Part shown: positions 1 to 7,991 of the stretch, piece by piece | Position numbering within the stretch: the stretch's first letter is position 1 | How the letters are laid out: every line of letters starts with the position of its first letter | Source: Comamonadaceae bacterium 2FH | Lineage (GTDB): Bacteria > Pseudomonadota > Gammaproteobacteria > Burkholderiales > Burkholderiaceae_C | Direction of reading: 5' to 3' | Length of the DNA: 64,000 nucleotides | Assembly (NCBI GenBank): GCA_005503335.1 | Contig: SCMQ01000017.1 | Location: forward strand, 27,029 to 91,028 | Notes under the pieces: generated by a model | Database searches by the model: none | What the model was told of the DNA's origin: nothing | The model's input: only the letters and a program-made list of their open reading frames with translations | Translations under genes and position numbers: made by a program

Positions 1-2
1 GG

Positions 3-362
3 AGCCAGCCGGCCGAGTTGGCTTGCCGTTGCGAAGATTGCCAGGCGCTGCAGGTCTTCGCGCTGCATCCGCAACTGCGCGAGCAGCGCTTTCGTGTCCG
101 GCAGGACCGGCGCGAGCATCTGCAACGCCAGATCGCGCAGCACGGGCTGGACATGAACCACGTCACCGATCGCCGCGGTTCGCCGCAAACCCTGGTGTGC
201 TGCAAGACGCGCGAGAGCTACCGCCGCCAGTGTCGCCAGCACACCGAGGACATTGCCGCCATGCGCGCGCTGGAGGCGCTGGCCGTCGCAGCGCCGGATG
301 CGCAGGAACGCACTCGGCTCGCGGCAGCGGTGGCGCGCCAGCCGCAGGCGGTGGAGGGCTGA
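3..362 (+). CDS. C-terminal part of probable 2OG-Fe(II) oxygenase (5'-truncated by window edge)
   Basis: An open frame enters from the left edge and ends at TGA 360-362. The visible ~119 residues contain a CxC-x2-C cluster (CRCEDC) followed by a basic RxxRREHL segment and a GSPQTLVCCKT stretch. I recall this layout from the C-terminal region of large 2OG-Fe(II) oxygenase-like proteins in proteobacteria; that is memory of a family pattern, not a search. The Cys residues suggest a small zinc-binding fold. The catalytic His-x-Asp part would lie outside the window, so the assignment is tentative. The next gene begins five bases after the stop, which suggests co-transcription. Confidence 0.45.
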   Translation, partial: SQPAELACRCEDCQALQVFALHPQLREQRFRVRQDRREHLQRQIAQHGLDMNHVTDRRGSPQTLVCCKTRESYRRQCRQHTEDIAAMRALEALAVAAPDAQERTRLAAAVARQPQAVEG

Positions 363-366
363 CCCC

Positions 367-3264
367 TTGGCCTTAGTTGCAGCAGAAACTCAGCCTGCGC
401 CTTCATCGCGGACCTCGCATAGTCAGCCGATCCAGGTTGACCTGGGTTCGACCGCGCGCGCGAAGGTCGCACTGTTCCGATCGCTCTTTCGTGGCCGAGA
501 CGATCTCTATGCGCGTCGCTTCGAGAACACAACGACGGGCAAGTCCGGATACGCGCCCGCCTGCGCCAATGAATGGGTGCGTGGCATCTGCCGCAAGCCC
601 CAGATCAAATGCGCGGATTGCACGCATCGGCAGTTTCTCCCGCTGACCGATCAGGTCGTCTACTGGCACTTGTGCGGTCATGCGTCCGGCGAGCCACCGC
701 ATCGCGCCTTCGTCGCAGGCGTCTATCCGCTGCTCGAAGACGAGACCTGTTTTTTTCTTGCTGCCGACTTCGACAAGGCCGGCTGGCAAGACGACGCCGC
801 GGCGTTTGTCCAGGCCTGCCGCCGCCTGCATTTGCCCGTGGCGCTGGAGCGATCACGTTCGGGGCAGGGCGGCCACGTCTGGCTCTTCTTCGAGACTGCC
901 CTGCCGGCGGCAATGGCGCGGCGGCTCGGGTCCCATCTATTGACTGAGGCCATGGAGGTGCGCCCCGACATCGGCCTTGATTCGTACGACCGCCTCTTTC
1001 CCAGCCAGGACACGATGCCCCGTGGCGGCTTCGGCAACCTCATCGCCTTGCCATTCCAGAAAGGGCCGCGTGAGCTGGGCAACAGCGTGTTCCTGGACGA
1101 CGGCTTCATGCCGTGGGCCGACCAGTGGGCGTTTCTCGCCGGCGTGGGCAAGATCGGGCGGGCACAGGTCGAAGGCATCGTCCGCGAAGCCGAGCAACGC
1201 GGGCGCATCCTGGGCGTGCGCCTGCCCATGCAGGAGGAAGGCGAAGACGAGCCGTGGACCCTGCCTGCCTCGCGCCGGCGCAAGGAGCCGCCGCTCGCGG
1301 GCGAGCTGCCAAAGGTGCTGGAACTGGTTCTCGCCGACCAGATATACATTGCCAAGCAAGGGCTTCCCCCTGGTCTGATGAACCGCCTGATTCGCCTGGC
1401 TGCCTTTCAGAACCCCGAGTTCTACCGGGCGCAGTCCATGCGGCTTTCCACCTACGGCAAGCCGCGCCTCATCACCTGCGCCGAGGATCATCCGCAGCAC
1501 CTAGCGGTGCCGCGCGGTTGCCTGGACGATGTGCGCCGGACCTTGAAGGATCTGGGTGTGCGCGCGACGCTGCGCGACGAGCGCTGCAGCGGCCAGCCCT
1601 TGGATCTGCGCTTTCACGGTGAGCTGCGGCCTGAGCAGATGGCGGCCGCACAGGCGCTGCTGGCCCATGAGACCGGTGTGCTCGCCGCCACGACCGCCTT
1701 CGGCAAGACCGTGGTCGCTGCCTGGCTCATCGCGCAGCGCGGCGTGAGCACGTTGGTGCTGGTGCACCGGCGGCAACTGCTCGACCAATGGGTCGAGCGG
1801 CTGTCGGCATTCCTCGGCCTGCCGGCGAGCGCGATCGGCCGCATCGGTGGCGGAAGACGACGGCCGAATGGGCGAATCGACGCCGCCCTCATTCAGAGCC
1901 TGGTCAAGAAGGGCGTGGTTGCCGACCAGGTCGCCGACTATGGGCAGCTGATCGTCGACGAGTGCCATCATTTGCCGGCACACAGCTTCGAGCAGGTGGC
2001 CCGTCGGACCAAGGCGCGGTTCGTTGTCGGGCTGTCTGCGACCGTGGAACGCAAGAACGGCCACCATCCCATCCTCTTCATGCAGTGCGGGCCGGTGCGC
2101 CACCGTGTGAGCGCGAAGGCGCAAGCAGTGGCACGGCCGTTCGAGCACCGGGTTCTCGTGCAGCCGACTGCTTTCCAGTCGGGCAGGAGCGCCGAACCGG
2201 ACGCGCGGGTCGAGTTCCAGGCGTTGTATCGGGAGTTGGTCGATGACGAGCTGCGCAACCGCCGCATCTGCGAAGACGTGGCCGAGTGCGTGCAGAGCGG
2301 CCGCTCGCCGCTCGTGCTCACGGAGCGAACAGATCATCTTGAGCGCCTCGCGCAGCAGCTGGCCGCCGATGTGCGTCATCTTGTCGTCCTGCGCGCGGGA
2401 GTGGGCAAGAAGCAGCAGCGGGCCGTTGCTGAGCAGCTCGCCGCCATTCCGCGCGATGAGGCGCGCGTCATCCTTGCCACTGGCCGGCATGTCGGAGAGG
2501 GCTTCGACGATCCGCGCCTGGATACGCTGTTTCTGACGCTTCCTGTGTCGTGGCGCGGCACCATCGCCCAGTACGCGGGCCGGCTGCACCGTCTGTGCGA
2601 AGGCAAGCGCGAGGTGCGCGTCTATGACTACGCCGACCTCGAAGTGCAGATGCTTGCGCGGATGTTCGAGCGGCGCTGCCGCGGCTATGAGGCGCTCGGC
2701 TACGCGATCGTGCTGCCGGCGAGCGCCATTCCCGGTTGGCCGCAGGACGTGCCCCTGCCCGCTGAATCTGCATGGAAGCGCGACTATTCAGGCAGTGTGC
2801 GCAGGCTGGTCGCGGACGGCGTGGACACGTTGCAGGCGAGCCTCTTCGTCCACGTCGCCCGGCCACTGGCGTCCGACGCCGAGGGCGCGGACCGGGCGCG
2901 CAGCGCGACCGAAGCCTTCCTGTACCGCCGCCTGGAGACCTTGCCGCAAACGCGGGGACGCTTCCGGCTCAACGCCGTGCTGCCGATTGCTTTCGATGGC
3001 CTGGGGCAACTGGAAGTCGATCTCCTGTGCGACGACACTCCCGACACCCGAATCGCCGTGGAACTCGACGGCGACCAGCATCTTGCCGATCCGGCCGCCT
3101 ACCGCCGCGACCGCCGCAAGGACCTGCTGTTGCAAGAAAACGGCTACCTCGTGCTGCGCTTTCTTGCCCAGGACGTGGGCAAGGAGCTGGACCGGGTGCT
3201 GGACACCATTCTGAGAGCGCTCGCTCGGGGGGCCAGACTCCGGTCAACCAGCGGCACGAGCTGA
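367..3264 (+). CDS. TOTE-type conflict protein: AEP primase, SF2 helicase and C-terminal nuclease
   Basis: A 965-residue protein if it starts at TTG 367, which follows GGAGGG (352-357) and the previous stop. In order: an archaeo-eukaryotic-primase-like domain (about 30-320) with the acidic pair D134-F-D136 and a GGHVWLFF strand with H170; a superfamily II helicase core (about 420-800) with Walker A AFGKT (K447), DECH box 531-534, motif III-like LSAT and motif VI-like QYAGRLHR; then a PD-(D/E)xK-like nuclease (about 860-955) with E883-V-D885, E899-L-D901-G and a basic RRDRRKD run. All three active sites look intact. The architecture matches TOTE conflict proteins, thought to attack invading nucleic acid. 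Annotation pipelines often call it a 'DEAD/DEAH helicase'. The exact start is uncertain. Confidence 0.85.
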   Translation: MALVAAETQPAPSSRTSHSQPIQVDLGSTARAKVALFRSLFRGRDDLYARRFENTTTGKSGYAPACANEWVRGICRKPQIKCADCTHRQFLPLTDQVVYWHLCGHASGEPPHRAFVAGVYPLLEDETCFFLAADFDKAGWQDDAAAFVQACRRLHLPVALERSRSGQGGHVWLFFETALPAAMARRLGSHLLTEAMEVRPDIGLDSYDRLFPSQDTMPRGGFGNLIALPFQKGPRELGNSVFLDDGFMPWADQWAFLAGVGKIGRAQVEGIVREAEQRGRILGVRLPMQEEGEDEPWTLPASRRRKEPPLAGELPKVLELVLADQIYIAKQGLPPGLMNRLIRLAAFQNPEFYRAQSMRLSTYGKPRLITCAEDHPQHLAVPRGCLDDVRRTLKDLGVRATLRDERCSGQPLDLRFHGELRPEQMAAAQALLAHETGVLAATTAFGKTVVAAWLIAQRGVSTLVLVHRRQLLDQWVERLSAFLGLPASAIGRIGGGRRRPNGRIDAALIQSLVKKGVVADQVADYGQLIVDECHHLPAHSFEQVARRTKARFVVGLSATVERKNGHHPILFMQCGPVRHRVSAKAQAVARPFEHRVLVQPTAFQSGRSAEPDARVEFQALYRELVDDELRNRRICEDVAECVQSGRSPLVLTERTDHLERLAQQLAADVRHLVVLRAGVGKKQQRAVAEQLAAIPRDEARVILATGRHVGEGFDDPRLDTLFLTLPVSWRGTIAQYAGRLHRLCEGKREVRVYDYADLEVQMLARMFERRCRGYEALGYAIVLPASAIPGWPQDVPLPAESAWKRDYSGSVRRLVADGVDTLQASLFVHVARPLASDAEGADRARSATEAFLYRRLETLPQTRGRFRLNAVLPIAFDGLGQLEVDLLCDDTPDTRIAVELDGDQHLADPAAYRRDRRKDLLLQENGYLVLRFLAQDVGKELDRVLDTILRALARGARLRSTSGTS

Positions 3265-3292
3265 CCGCGAATCGGCGAGGAGGTCGCCGATG

Positions 3293-4651
3293 TCATTCCT
3301 GCGTTGCCTTGAAGTAGCGCCGCTTTGGGTCCTGTGGGCTGGAGCCGATCTCGCGGACCAGCCCACGCTCCACCAAGCTGGCAAGGCGTGTGCGTGCTGC
3401 GCGTGGAGTGCGTGCGATCCGCTCCGCGATCTCGTTGGTGGACAGTCCGCCGCCGTCCGAGAGTGCATCGAGGATCGCCTGATTGATGCCGTCCGGCGGC
3501 GGTGCCTGCCCCCGTGTGGTATGGAGCGTGACCCGGAAGCGGGTGCCGATCTCTTCCAGAGCGGGTGCCGGCAAGCCGGCGTCCCGGCAGGCCGCGCTCA
3601 TGCGCTGGATGCCGCTGCCCCATTGTTCGATCAGGCCGAGTTCCTGGAAAACGCGGCCCATGACGCGGTTGCGCAACTTGGAGACGCCCCGCCGCAAGTC
3701 TTCCACCGTCAGGCCAGGCGGCAGCAGGCCGGGGTTCTCGATCTCCACGCGATCGTCGAAGATGGCCACCCGGATCGGCGCGCCGCGCTGCGCATAGTCC
3801 GCGTGCACCACGGAGTTGACGATGGCCTCGCGCAGTGCCACGGGCGGCAGGCTCCAGGTGTCCGTGCGGCGCACTGCGCCGATATCGAAGCCATGCAGGC
3901 CATGTTTTCGCACAAACTCGATGGCGGCCTGAATGACCTTGGGCAACGGGCCGTGCAGCGCAGCCGAATCGACGATGCGCGTCTTGTCAGTGCCGGCAAA
4001 TCGCCCCGCCTGGATCCAGGCGTCGGGAAAGTGGGCTTGTGTTTCGTGCCCGAACAGCAGAACGCCACCGACGGAGGGAACCTTGCGACCCTGGTGCGGC
4101 ACCAGCAGGCGCAGCGTCTCCAGGTCGGCCTTCTTCAGCTTGCGCACCGGCGCGAAGCACTCTGAAGCGGCTCTGAAGTCCAGCGCTTCAGAGTCGAGAC
4201 CCGGCATGGCCTGCTCGTCGAACGACTTGCCCAGGCTCGCCCGTCGCAACTCGGCCACCAGCTCATCGTCAGCGCGCCGGTTGGTGGAACCGACCCGGAC
4301 GTAGACACCAGCCTCGATGCCGGCCGCCTTGAGATAGTGGGGCCGGCCGGGGCTGGGATACACCTGTACGGCAAGCACGTTCGTGCTGCGCCAGGGCAGA
4401 ACTTCAATATCCGGCACCAGGCGCGGCGCGATGCCGTCGGTGAGCACGCTCGCGAGACGCTCCTCCAGCGACAGCGGATCGGCAATGCCGCGCACATGGC
4501 GCGTGCCGTCCTCGACGCCGATCAGGACTATGCCGCCCGCCGTGTTGGCGAAGGCCACAACGGTGCGCAGCACACCCGCCGCCGACGAGAGATCACGCTT
4601 GAATTCGAGCGTCTTGCCCTCGGGCCGCTTCAGCAACTCGGTCAAGTTCAT
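3293..4651 (-). CDS. AlbA_2/Schlafen-type putative DNA-binding ATPase regulator with C-terminal HTH
   Basis: A 452-residue protein. The N-terminal ~125 residues form an AlbA_2 (Schlafen-like) domain: TLEFKRDLSS, then AFANTAGGIVLIGVEDG, both diagnostic. A GHKL-type ATPase region (HATPase_c_4, about 255-345) follows with REAIVNSVVHADY and WGSGIQRM. A winged helix (about 390-440, GGLSTNEIAERIARTPRAARTRLASLVERGLV) closes it. Such proteins are often annotated as 'ATP-dependent DNA helicase RecG-like', but no helicase motors are present. It converges on the TOTE gene, with 28 bp between stops. A 9-mer (ACTCTGAAG and its complement) occurs three times just upstream of the ATG and three times inside the gene, suggesting autoregulation. 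A role in controlling the neighbouring defence gene is inference. Confidence 0.85.
   Translation of the reverse strand: MNLTELLKRPEGKTLEFKRDLSSAAGVLRTVVAFANTAGGIVLIGVEDGTRHVRGIADPLSLEERLASVLTDGIAPRLVPDIEVLPWRSTNVLAVQVYPSPGRPHYLKAAGIEAGVYVRVGSTNRRADDELVAELRRASLGKSFDEQAMPGLDSEALDFRAASECFAPVRKLKKADLETLRLLVPHQGRKVPSVGGVLLFGHETQAHFPDAWIQAGRFAGTDKTRIVDSAALHGPLPKVIQAAIEFVRKHGLHGFDIGAVRRTDTWSLPPVALREAIVNSVVHADYAQRGAPIRVAIFDDRVEIENPGLLPPGLTVEDLRRGVSKLRNRVMGRVFQELGLIEQWGSGIQRMSAACRDAGLPAPALEEIGTRFRVTLHTTRGQAPPPDGINQAILDALSDGGGLSTNEIAERIARTPRAARTRLASLVERGLVREIGSSPQDPKRRYFKATQE
4159..4194 (-). promoter_or_regulatory. Internal copy of the three-part 9-mer motif
   Basis: ACTCTGAAG (4159-4167), GCTCTGAAG (4170-4178) and inverted CTTCAGAGT (4186-4194) lie within the coding region of the AlbA_2 regulator, about 500 bp downstream of the promoter-proximal set. 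Order and orientation match the upstream set. The second-to-third spacing is 16 bp here and 26 bp upstream, a difference of about one helical turn. This could be an auxiliary operator for looping, or partly codon coincidence. Confidence 0.4.
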
Positions 4652-4652
4652 A

Positions 4653-4699
4653 GCTCTGAAGTGTACTCTGAAGCCCGTTTGCCAGTGGTACTTCAGAGT
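4653..4699 (-). promoter_or_regulatory. Putative autoregulatory operator: three copies of a 9-mer
   Basis: Immediately upstream of the AlbA_2 gene start, GCTCTGAAG (4653-4661) and ACTCTGAAG (4665-4673) are direct repeats 12 bp apart. The inverted copy CTTCAGAGT lies at 4691-4699. The same three-copy arrangement recurs at 4159-4194 inside the gene. Position over the likely promoter suggests a repressor or autoregulator site; the binding protein is inferred. Confidence 0.5.
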
Positions 4700-4743
4700 T
4701 GTTGCCGATGCCGCGATCCGGCGCGGGGCCGCGTCACAATGGC

Positions 4744-4851
4744 TTACTTGCTACATGTGGACGGGACGAAAGTCAGGCCATCGCCCACCCCTCGATCAAC
4801 CGGCCCGGCGTTGAGCCAAGCCCTCAAAGTCTTGTCGGTAGCATTCTTCAC
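4744..4851 (-). pseudogene. 5' remnant of a site-specific integrase (tyrosine recombinase)
   Basis: Reading left from GTG 4851, the translation VKNATDKTLRAWLNAG...DRGVGDGLTFVPS resembles the N-terminal DNA-binding start of phage-type tyrosine integrases (ATDK..AWL.AG....GDGLTF). It runs into a stop at 4744-4746 after about 35 codons, with nothing integrase-like beyond. The C-terminal catalytic part is gone. It sits between the defence genes and the core gene yicC, as expected for an eroded island end. The family match is from memory of the motif, so confidence is moderate. Confidence 0.5.
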
Positions 4852-4884
4852 AAACCCAGTCACGGCGCGGCCTCCAGAGGAATC

Positions 4885-4964
4885 TGTGGGGTAAAAAATC
4901 GGGAGATCGCTGGAAAACGCCCTTGCGGACATTTACCCCACGATTTACCCCACAAATCACCCCA
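4885..4964. repeat. Short repeats TTTACCCCA beside integrase remnant
   Basis: ATTTACCCCAC occurs at 4931-4941 and 4943-4953, with a degenerate copy AATCACCCCA at 4955-4964. An inverted copy GTGGGGTAAA lies at 4886-4895. Spacing of the direct copies is 12 bp. The cluster lies immediately upstream of the integrase remnant, so integrase or excisionase arm-type binding sites are the natural reading. No core attachment site was identified. The rest of 4652-5075 holds no other gene I can support and is locally AT-richer. Confidence 0.45.
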
Positions 4965-5075
4965 TTACTGAACATGCGCTACGTTGAGACTGCTTGCTAC
5001 CCCTTGAGACGACTTCCCATTAAAAATCAACGACTTAGATGAGGGTTTGGGGATGGTAAGAGACCCCAGGAACCC

Positions 5076-5993
5076 TTACTCTATGTTCTGCACCTGTTCG
5101 CGCATCTGCTCGATCAGCACCTTCATGTCGACCGAGATGCGGGTCAGCTCCAGCGCGGCCGACTTCGAGCCCAGGGTGTTGGCCTCGCGATGCAGCTCCT
5201 GGATCAGGAAATCCAGGCGCTTGCCGATCTCGCCGCCCTTCTTGATCAAACGCTCGATCTCGTCGAGGTGGGAGGCCAGGCGGGTGAGCTCCTCGGCCAC
5301 GTCGATGCGGATCGCGAAGGCGGTGGCCTCGCTCAGGGCGCGCTCCTGGGCGGCCTCGGGCGCCGTGCCGCCCTCGCCCAGGGCCAGAGCCTCGGTCCAG
5401 CGCTCCAGGAAACGGCTGCGCTGCTGCGCCACCAGCTGCGGCACCAGGGGCTGGGCCTGCCCGGCCAGGCTGCGCAGCTGGGCCAGGCGGTCCAGCAGCA
5501 TGGCGGCCAGGCGCGCGCCCTCGCGCTCGCGTGCCTGGCGCAGCGCCGCGACGGCCTCGGCCGCCAGCGGCAGCAGGGCCGGCTCGAGCTCGGCCGCGCC
5601 GGGCTGGTCGCTGGCGCCCAGGCGCAGCACGTCGGCCACGCTGAGCGGGCGGGCCTCGGGCAGCCAGGCACGCACGCTGTCCTGCAGGGCGCCCAGGCGC
5701 TGCAGCAGGCGCAGCGAAGGCTCGGCCAGCTGGCCGGCGTCGCCGCTGTCGACCGAGGCGCGCAGCTCGACCTTGCCGCGCTTGAGCTGCTGGGTCAGCA
5801 GCTCGCGCAGGGCGGGTTCCTGCTGGCGCAATTCGTCGGGCAGGCGCAGCGTGAGGTCCAGGAAGCGGCTGTTGACGGCGCGGATTTCCAGGCCAAGGCG
5901 GCTGCCCTGCGCGGGCCGCGCCCCGCCCTCGCCACTGCTGCCGGAGGCGCTGTGCTGGACGCTGGCGTAGCCGGTCATGCTGTAAACTGCCAT
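5076..5993 (-). CDS. yicC: YicC family endoribonuclease
   Basis: A 305-residue protein beginning MAVYSMTGYA, the family hallmark. The conserved C-terminal DUF1732 part ends RISVDMKVLIEQMREQVQNIE. YicC proteins are about 290 residues, so the length fits with a short Ala/Gly-rich insertion near residue 20. E. coli YicC is an endoribonuclease linked to small-RNA turnover; the role here is by homology. ATG 5993 is chosen over upstream in-frame codons because MTGYA is always N-terminal. It is divergent from the Ser/Thr kinase gene, with 91 bp between starts. An island end lies just beyond its 3' end. Confidence 0.93.
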   Translation of the reverse strand: MAVYSMTGYASVQHSASGSSGEGGARPAQGSRLGLEIRAVNSRFLDLTLRLPDELRQQEPALRELLTQQLKRGKVELRASVDSGDAGQLAEPSLRLLQRLGALQDSVRAWLPEARPLSVADVLRLGASDQPGAAELEPALLPLAAEAVAALRQAREREGARLAAMLLDRLAQLRSLAGQAQPLVPQLVAQQRSRFLERWTEALALGEGGTAPEAAQERALSEATAFAIRIDVAEELTRLASHLDEIERLIKKGGEIGKRLDFLIQELHREANTLGSKSAALELTRISVDMKVLIEQMREQVQNIE

Positions 5994-6084
5994 GGAGGTT
6001 TCCTGCTGTTGCTTGACTGTGGAAGAAGGACCGGATCGATGACGGGGATCAGGCAGGCGGCCCACGCTGAATCCATCCCAAATT

Positions 6085-7092
6085 ATGTCAAAGGTCAAAC
6101 CCGCCCCCTTGCCGCCCGACACCGTGATCGGCGGCTACCGTGTGGTACGCAAGCTGTCTGCGGGCGGTTTCGGGGTGGTCTACCTGGCCGTTGACGACCA
6201 GGGCCAGCAGGTCGCGATCAAGGAATACCTGCCGGCCTCGCTGGCCGCGCGCGTGCCGGGCGAGCTATGCCCCAAGGTGGCGACCGAGAAGCTGTCGCTC
6301 TACCGCCTGGGGCTCAAGAGCTTCTTCGAGGAGGGCCGTTCGCTGGCCCAGATCTCGCACCCCTCGGTGGTCAGCGTGCTCAATTTCTTCCGCGAGAACG
6401 AGACCGTCTACATGGTCATGAACTACCTGGAGGGTGCGACCCTGCAGGACTTCATCATCACCGCGCGCGACCTCAAGCGCGAGAAGGTGTTCCGCGAATC
6501 CACGATACGCTCGCTGTTCGACGAGATCCTGCGCGGCCTGCGCATCGTGCACCAGCACAAGATGCTTCACCTGGACATCAAGCCGGCCAACGTGTTCATC
6601 ACCGAAGACAACAAGGCCGTGATGATCGACTTCGGCGCCGCGCGCGAGGTGCTGAACAAGGAGGGCAACTTCATCCGCCCGATGTACACGCCCGGCTTCG
6701 CGGCGCCCGAGATGTACCGCCGCGACTCGTCGATGGGCCCCTGGACCGACATCTACGCCATCGGCTCCTGCATCTATGCCTGCATGCAGGGCTTCCCGCC
6801 CAACGACGCGCCGCAGCGCCTGGAGAAGGACCGGCTCTCGCTGGCACTGTCGCGCCTGCGCGGTGTCTACTCGGACAACCTGATCGAGGTGGTCGAGTGG
6901 TGCATGTCGCTAGACCCCCTGTCGCGCCCGCAATCCGTGTTCGCGCTGCAAAAGGAGCTGGGCAACGAGGGCGAGCGCAGCTACACCAAGCTCAGCGTGT
7001 CGGAGAAGGTCAAGCTGCAGTTCGACAACCTGGTCACCGAGACGCGCAAGAACGTGGGCCGCTCGATCTCCCGCGAGACCAAGCTCAAATGA
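6085..7092 (+). CDS. Soluble eukaryotic-like serine/threonine protein kinase
   Basis: A 335-residue cytoplasmic protein consisting almost wholly of a protein kinase fold. The glycine loop SAGGFG is at 25-30, the ATP lysine is K46 (VAIKEYLP), the catalytic loop HLDIKPANVF is at 161-170 with D163, and DFG is at 181-183. The Leu before Asp in place of the usual Arg makes it a non-RD kinase. No membrane helix or sensor domain is present, so the input is unknown. Its stop overlaps the start of the PPM phosphatase (ATGA), giving a kinase/phosphatase pair at the head of an operon with rph, rdgB and hemW. Confidence 0.92.
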   Translation: MSKVKPAPLPPDTVIGGYRVVRKLSAGGFGVVYLAVDDQGQQVAIKEYLPASLAARVPGELCPKVATEKLSLYRLGLKSFFEEGRSLAQISHPSVVSVLNFFRENETVYMVMNYLEGATLQDFIITARDLKREKVFRESTIRSLFDEILRGLRIVHQHKMLHLDIKPANVFITEDNKAVMIDFGAAREVLNKEGNFIRPMYTPGFAAPEMYRRDSSMGPWTDIYAIGSCIYACMQGFPPNDAPQRLEKDRLSLALSRLRGVYSDNLIEVVEWCMSLDPLSRPQSVFALQKELGNEGERSYTKLSVSEKVKLQFDNLVTETRKNVGRSISRETKLK

Positions 7093-7991
7093 AATTCTCG
7101 GTGTTCCAGGTCAGCCGCAAGGGCGGCCGCGAGAAGAACGAGGACCGCATGGGCTATTGCTACACGCGGGATTCGGCGCTGTTCGTGCTGGCCGACGGCA
7201 TGGGCGGTCATCCCGATGGTGAACTGGCGGCCCAACTGGCCCTGCAGACCGTCTCGGCCCTGTTCCAGCGCGAGGCGCGGCCCACGCTGAGCGACGTCGC
7301 CGGCTTCCTGTCGTCCAGCCTGCTGGCGGCGCACCAGCAGATCATCCGGCACGCGGCCGACCGCGGCATGCTCGACACGCCGCGCACCACCCTGGTCGCC
7401 GCCATCGTCCAGGACGGCATCGCCATCTGGGCGCACTGCGGCGATTCGCGCCTGTACGTGGTGCGCGACGGCGAGCTGCTGGTGCGCACGCGCGACCATT
7501 CCTACCTCGAGCACATGGCCCGTGCCGGCGCGCGCGTGCAGCCCATGAACCGCAACATCCTGTTCACCTGCCTGGGCTCGCCCACGCGACCGGTGTTCGA
7601 CATCAGCCCGCCGCTGAGCCTGCAGCAGGGCGACAAGCTGCTGCTGTGCTCGGATGGCCTGTGGGGCAGCGTGGAGGACCCGGCCATCGTGCGGCAGCTC
7701 GCCCAGGGGCCGGTATCGTTGGCGGTGCCCGAGCTGGTCGAGCAGGCATTGCGCGAGGGCGGCGCGCGCGGCGACAACGTGACCGTGATCGCCATGGAGT
7801 GGGAGACGCCCGACGTCTTCGAGTCCACGCGCGGCATTTCCACCGACAGCATCAGCGAGGGGGGCTTTGCCTCCACCATACAGGCCGGCGTGCAGGACGC
7901 GCCGGCCGAGGACCTCGACGACGCGGCGATCGAGCGTTCCATCGCCGAAATCAACGCCGCGATCCGGCGTTCGGCCGATCGCAAGGCCTAG
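7089..7991 (+). CDS. PP2C-family (PPM) serine/threonine protein phosphatase
   Basis: A 300-residue protein with the metal-binding DGMGGH at 36-41, the central GDSRLYVV strand, CSDGLWG and a terminal GDNVTVIAME, all diagnostic of bacterial PPM phosphatases. It should remove the phosphates placed by the upstream kinase, with which it overlaps by four bases. Residues from about 240 onward form an acidic, Ser/Thr-containing tail outside the fold, possibly a kinase target. Its TAG stop is built across the left edge of a MITE-like insertion (7991-8256). Confidence 0.92.
   Translation: MKFSVFQVSRKGGREKNEDRMGYCYTRDSALFVLADGMGGHPDGELAAQLALQTVSALFQREARPTLSDVAGFLSSSLLAAHQQIIRHAADRGMLDTPRTTLVAAIVQDGIAIWAHCGDSRLYVVRDGELLVRTRDHSYLEHMARAGARVQPMNRNILFTCLGSPTRPVFDISPPLSLQQGDKLLLCSDGLWGSVEDPAIVRQLAQGPVSLAVPELVEQALREGGARGDNVTVIAMEWETPDVFESTRGISTDSISEGGFASTIQAGVQDAPAEDLDDAAIERSIAEINAAIRRSADRKA

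Noticed and set aside
3290..4165. Plus-strand frame of 291 codons across the AlbA_2 regulator gene
   Set aside because: The minus strand carries continuous AlbA_2, ATPase and winged-helix motifs; the plus frame has none.
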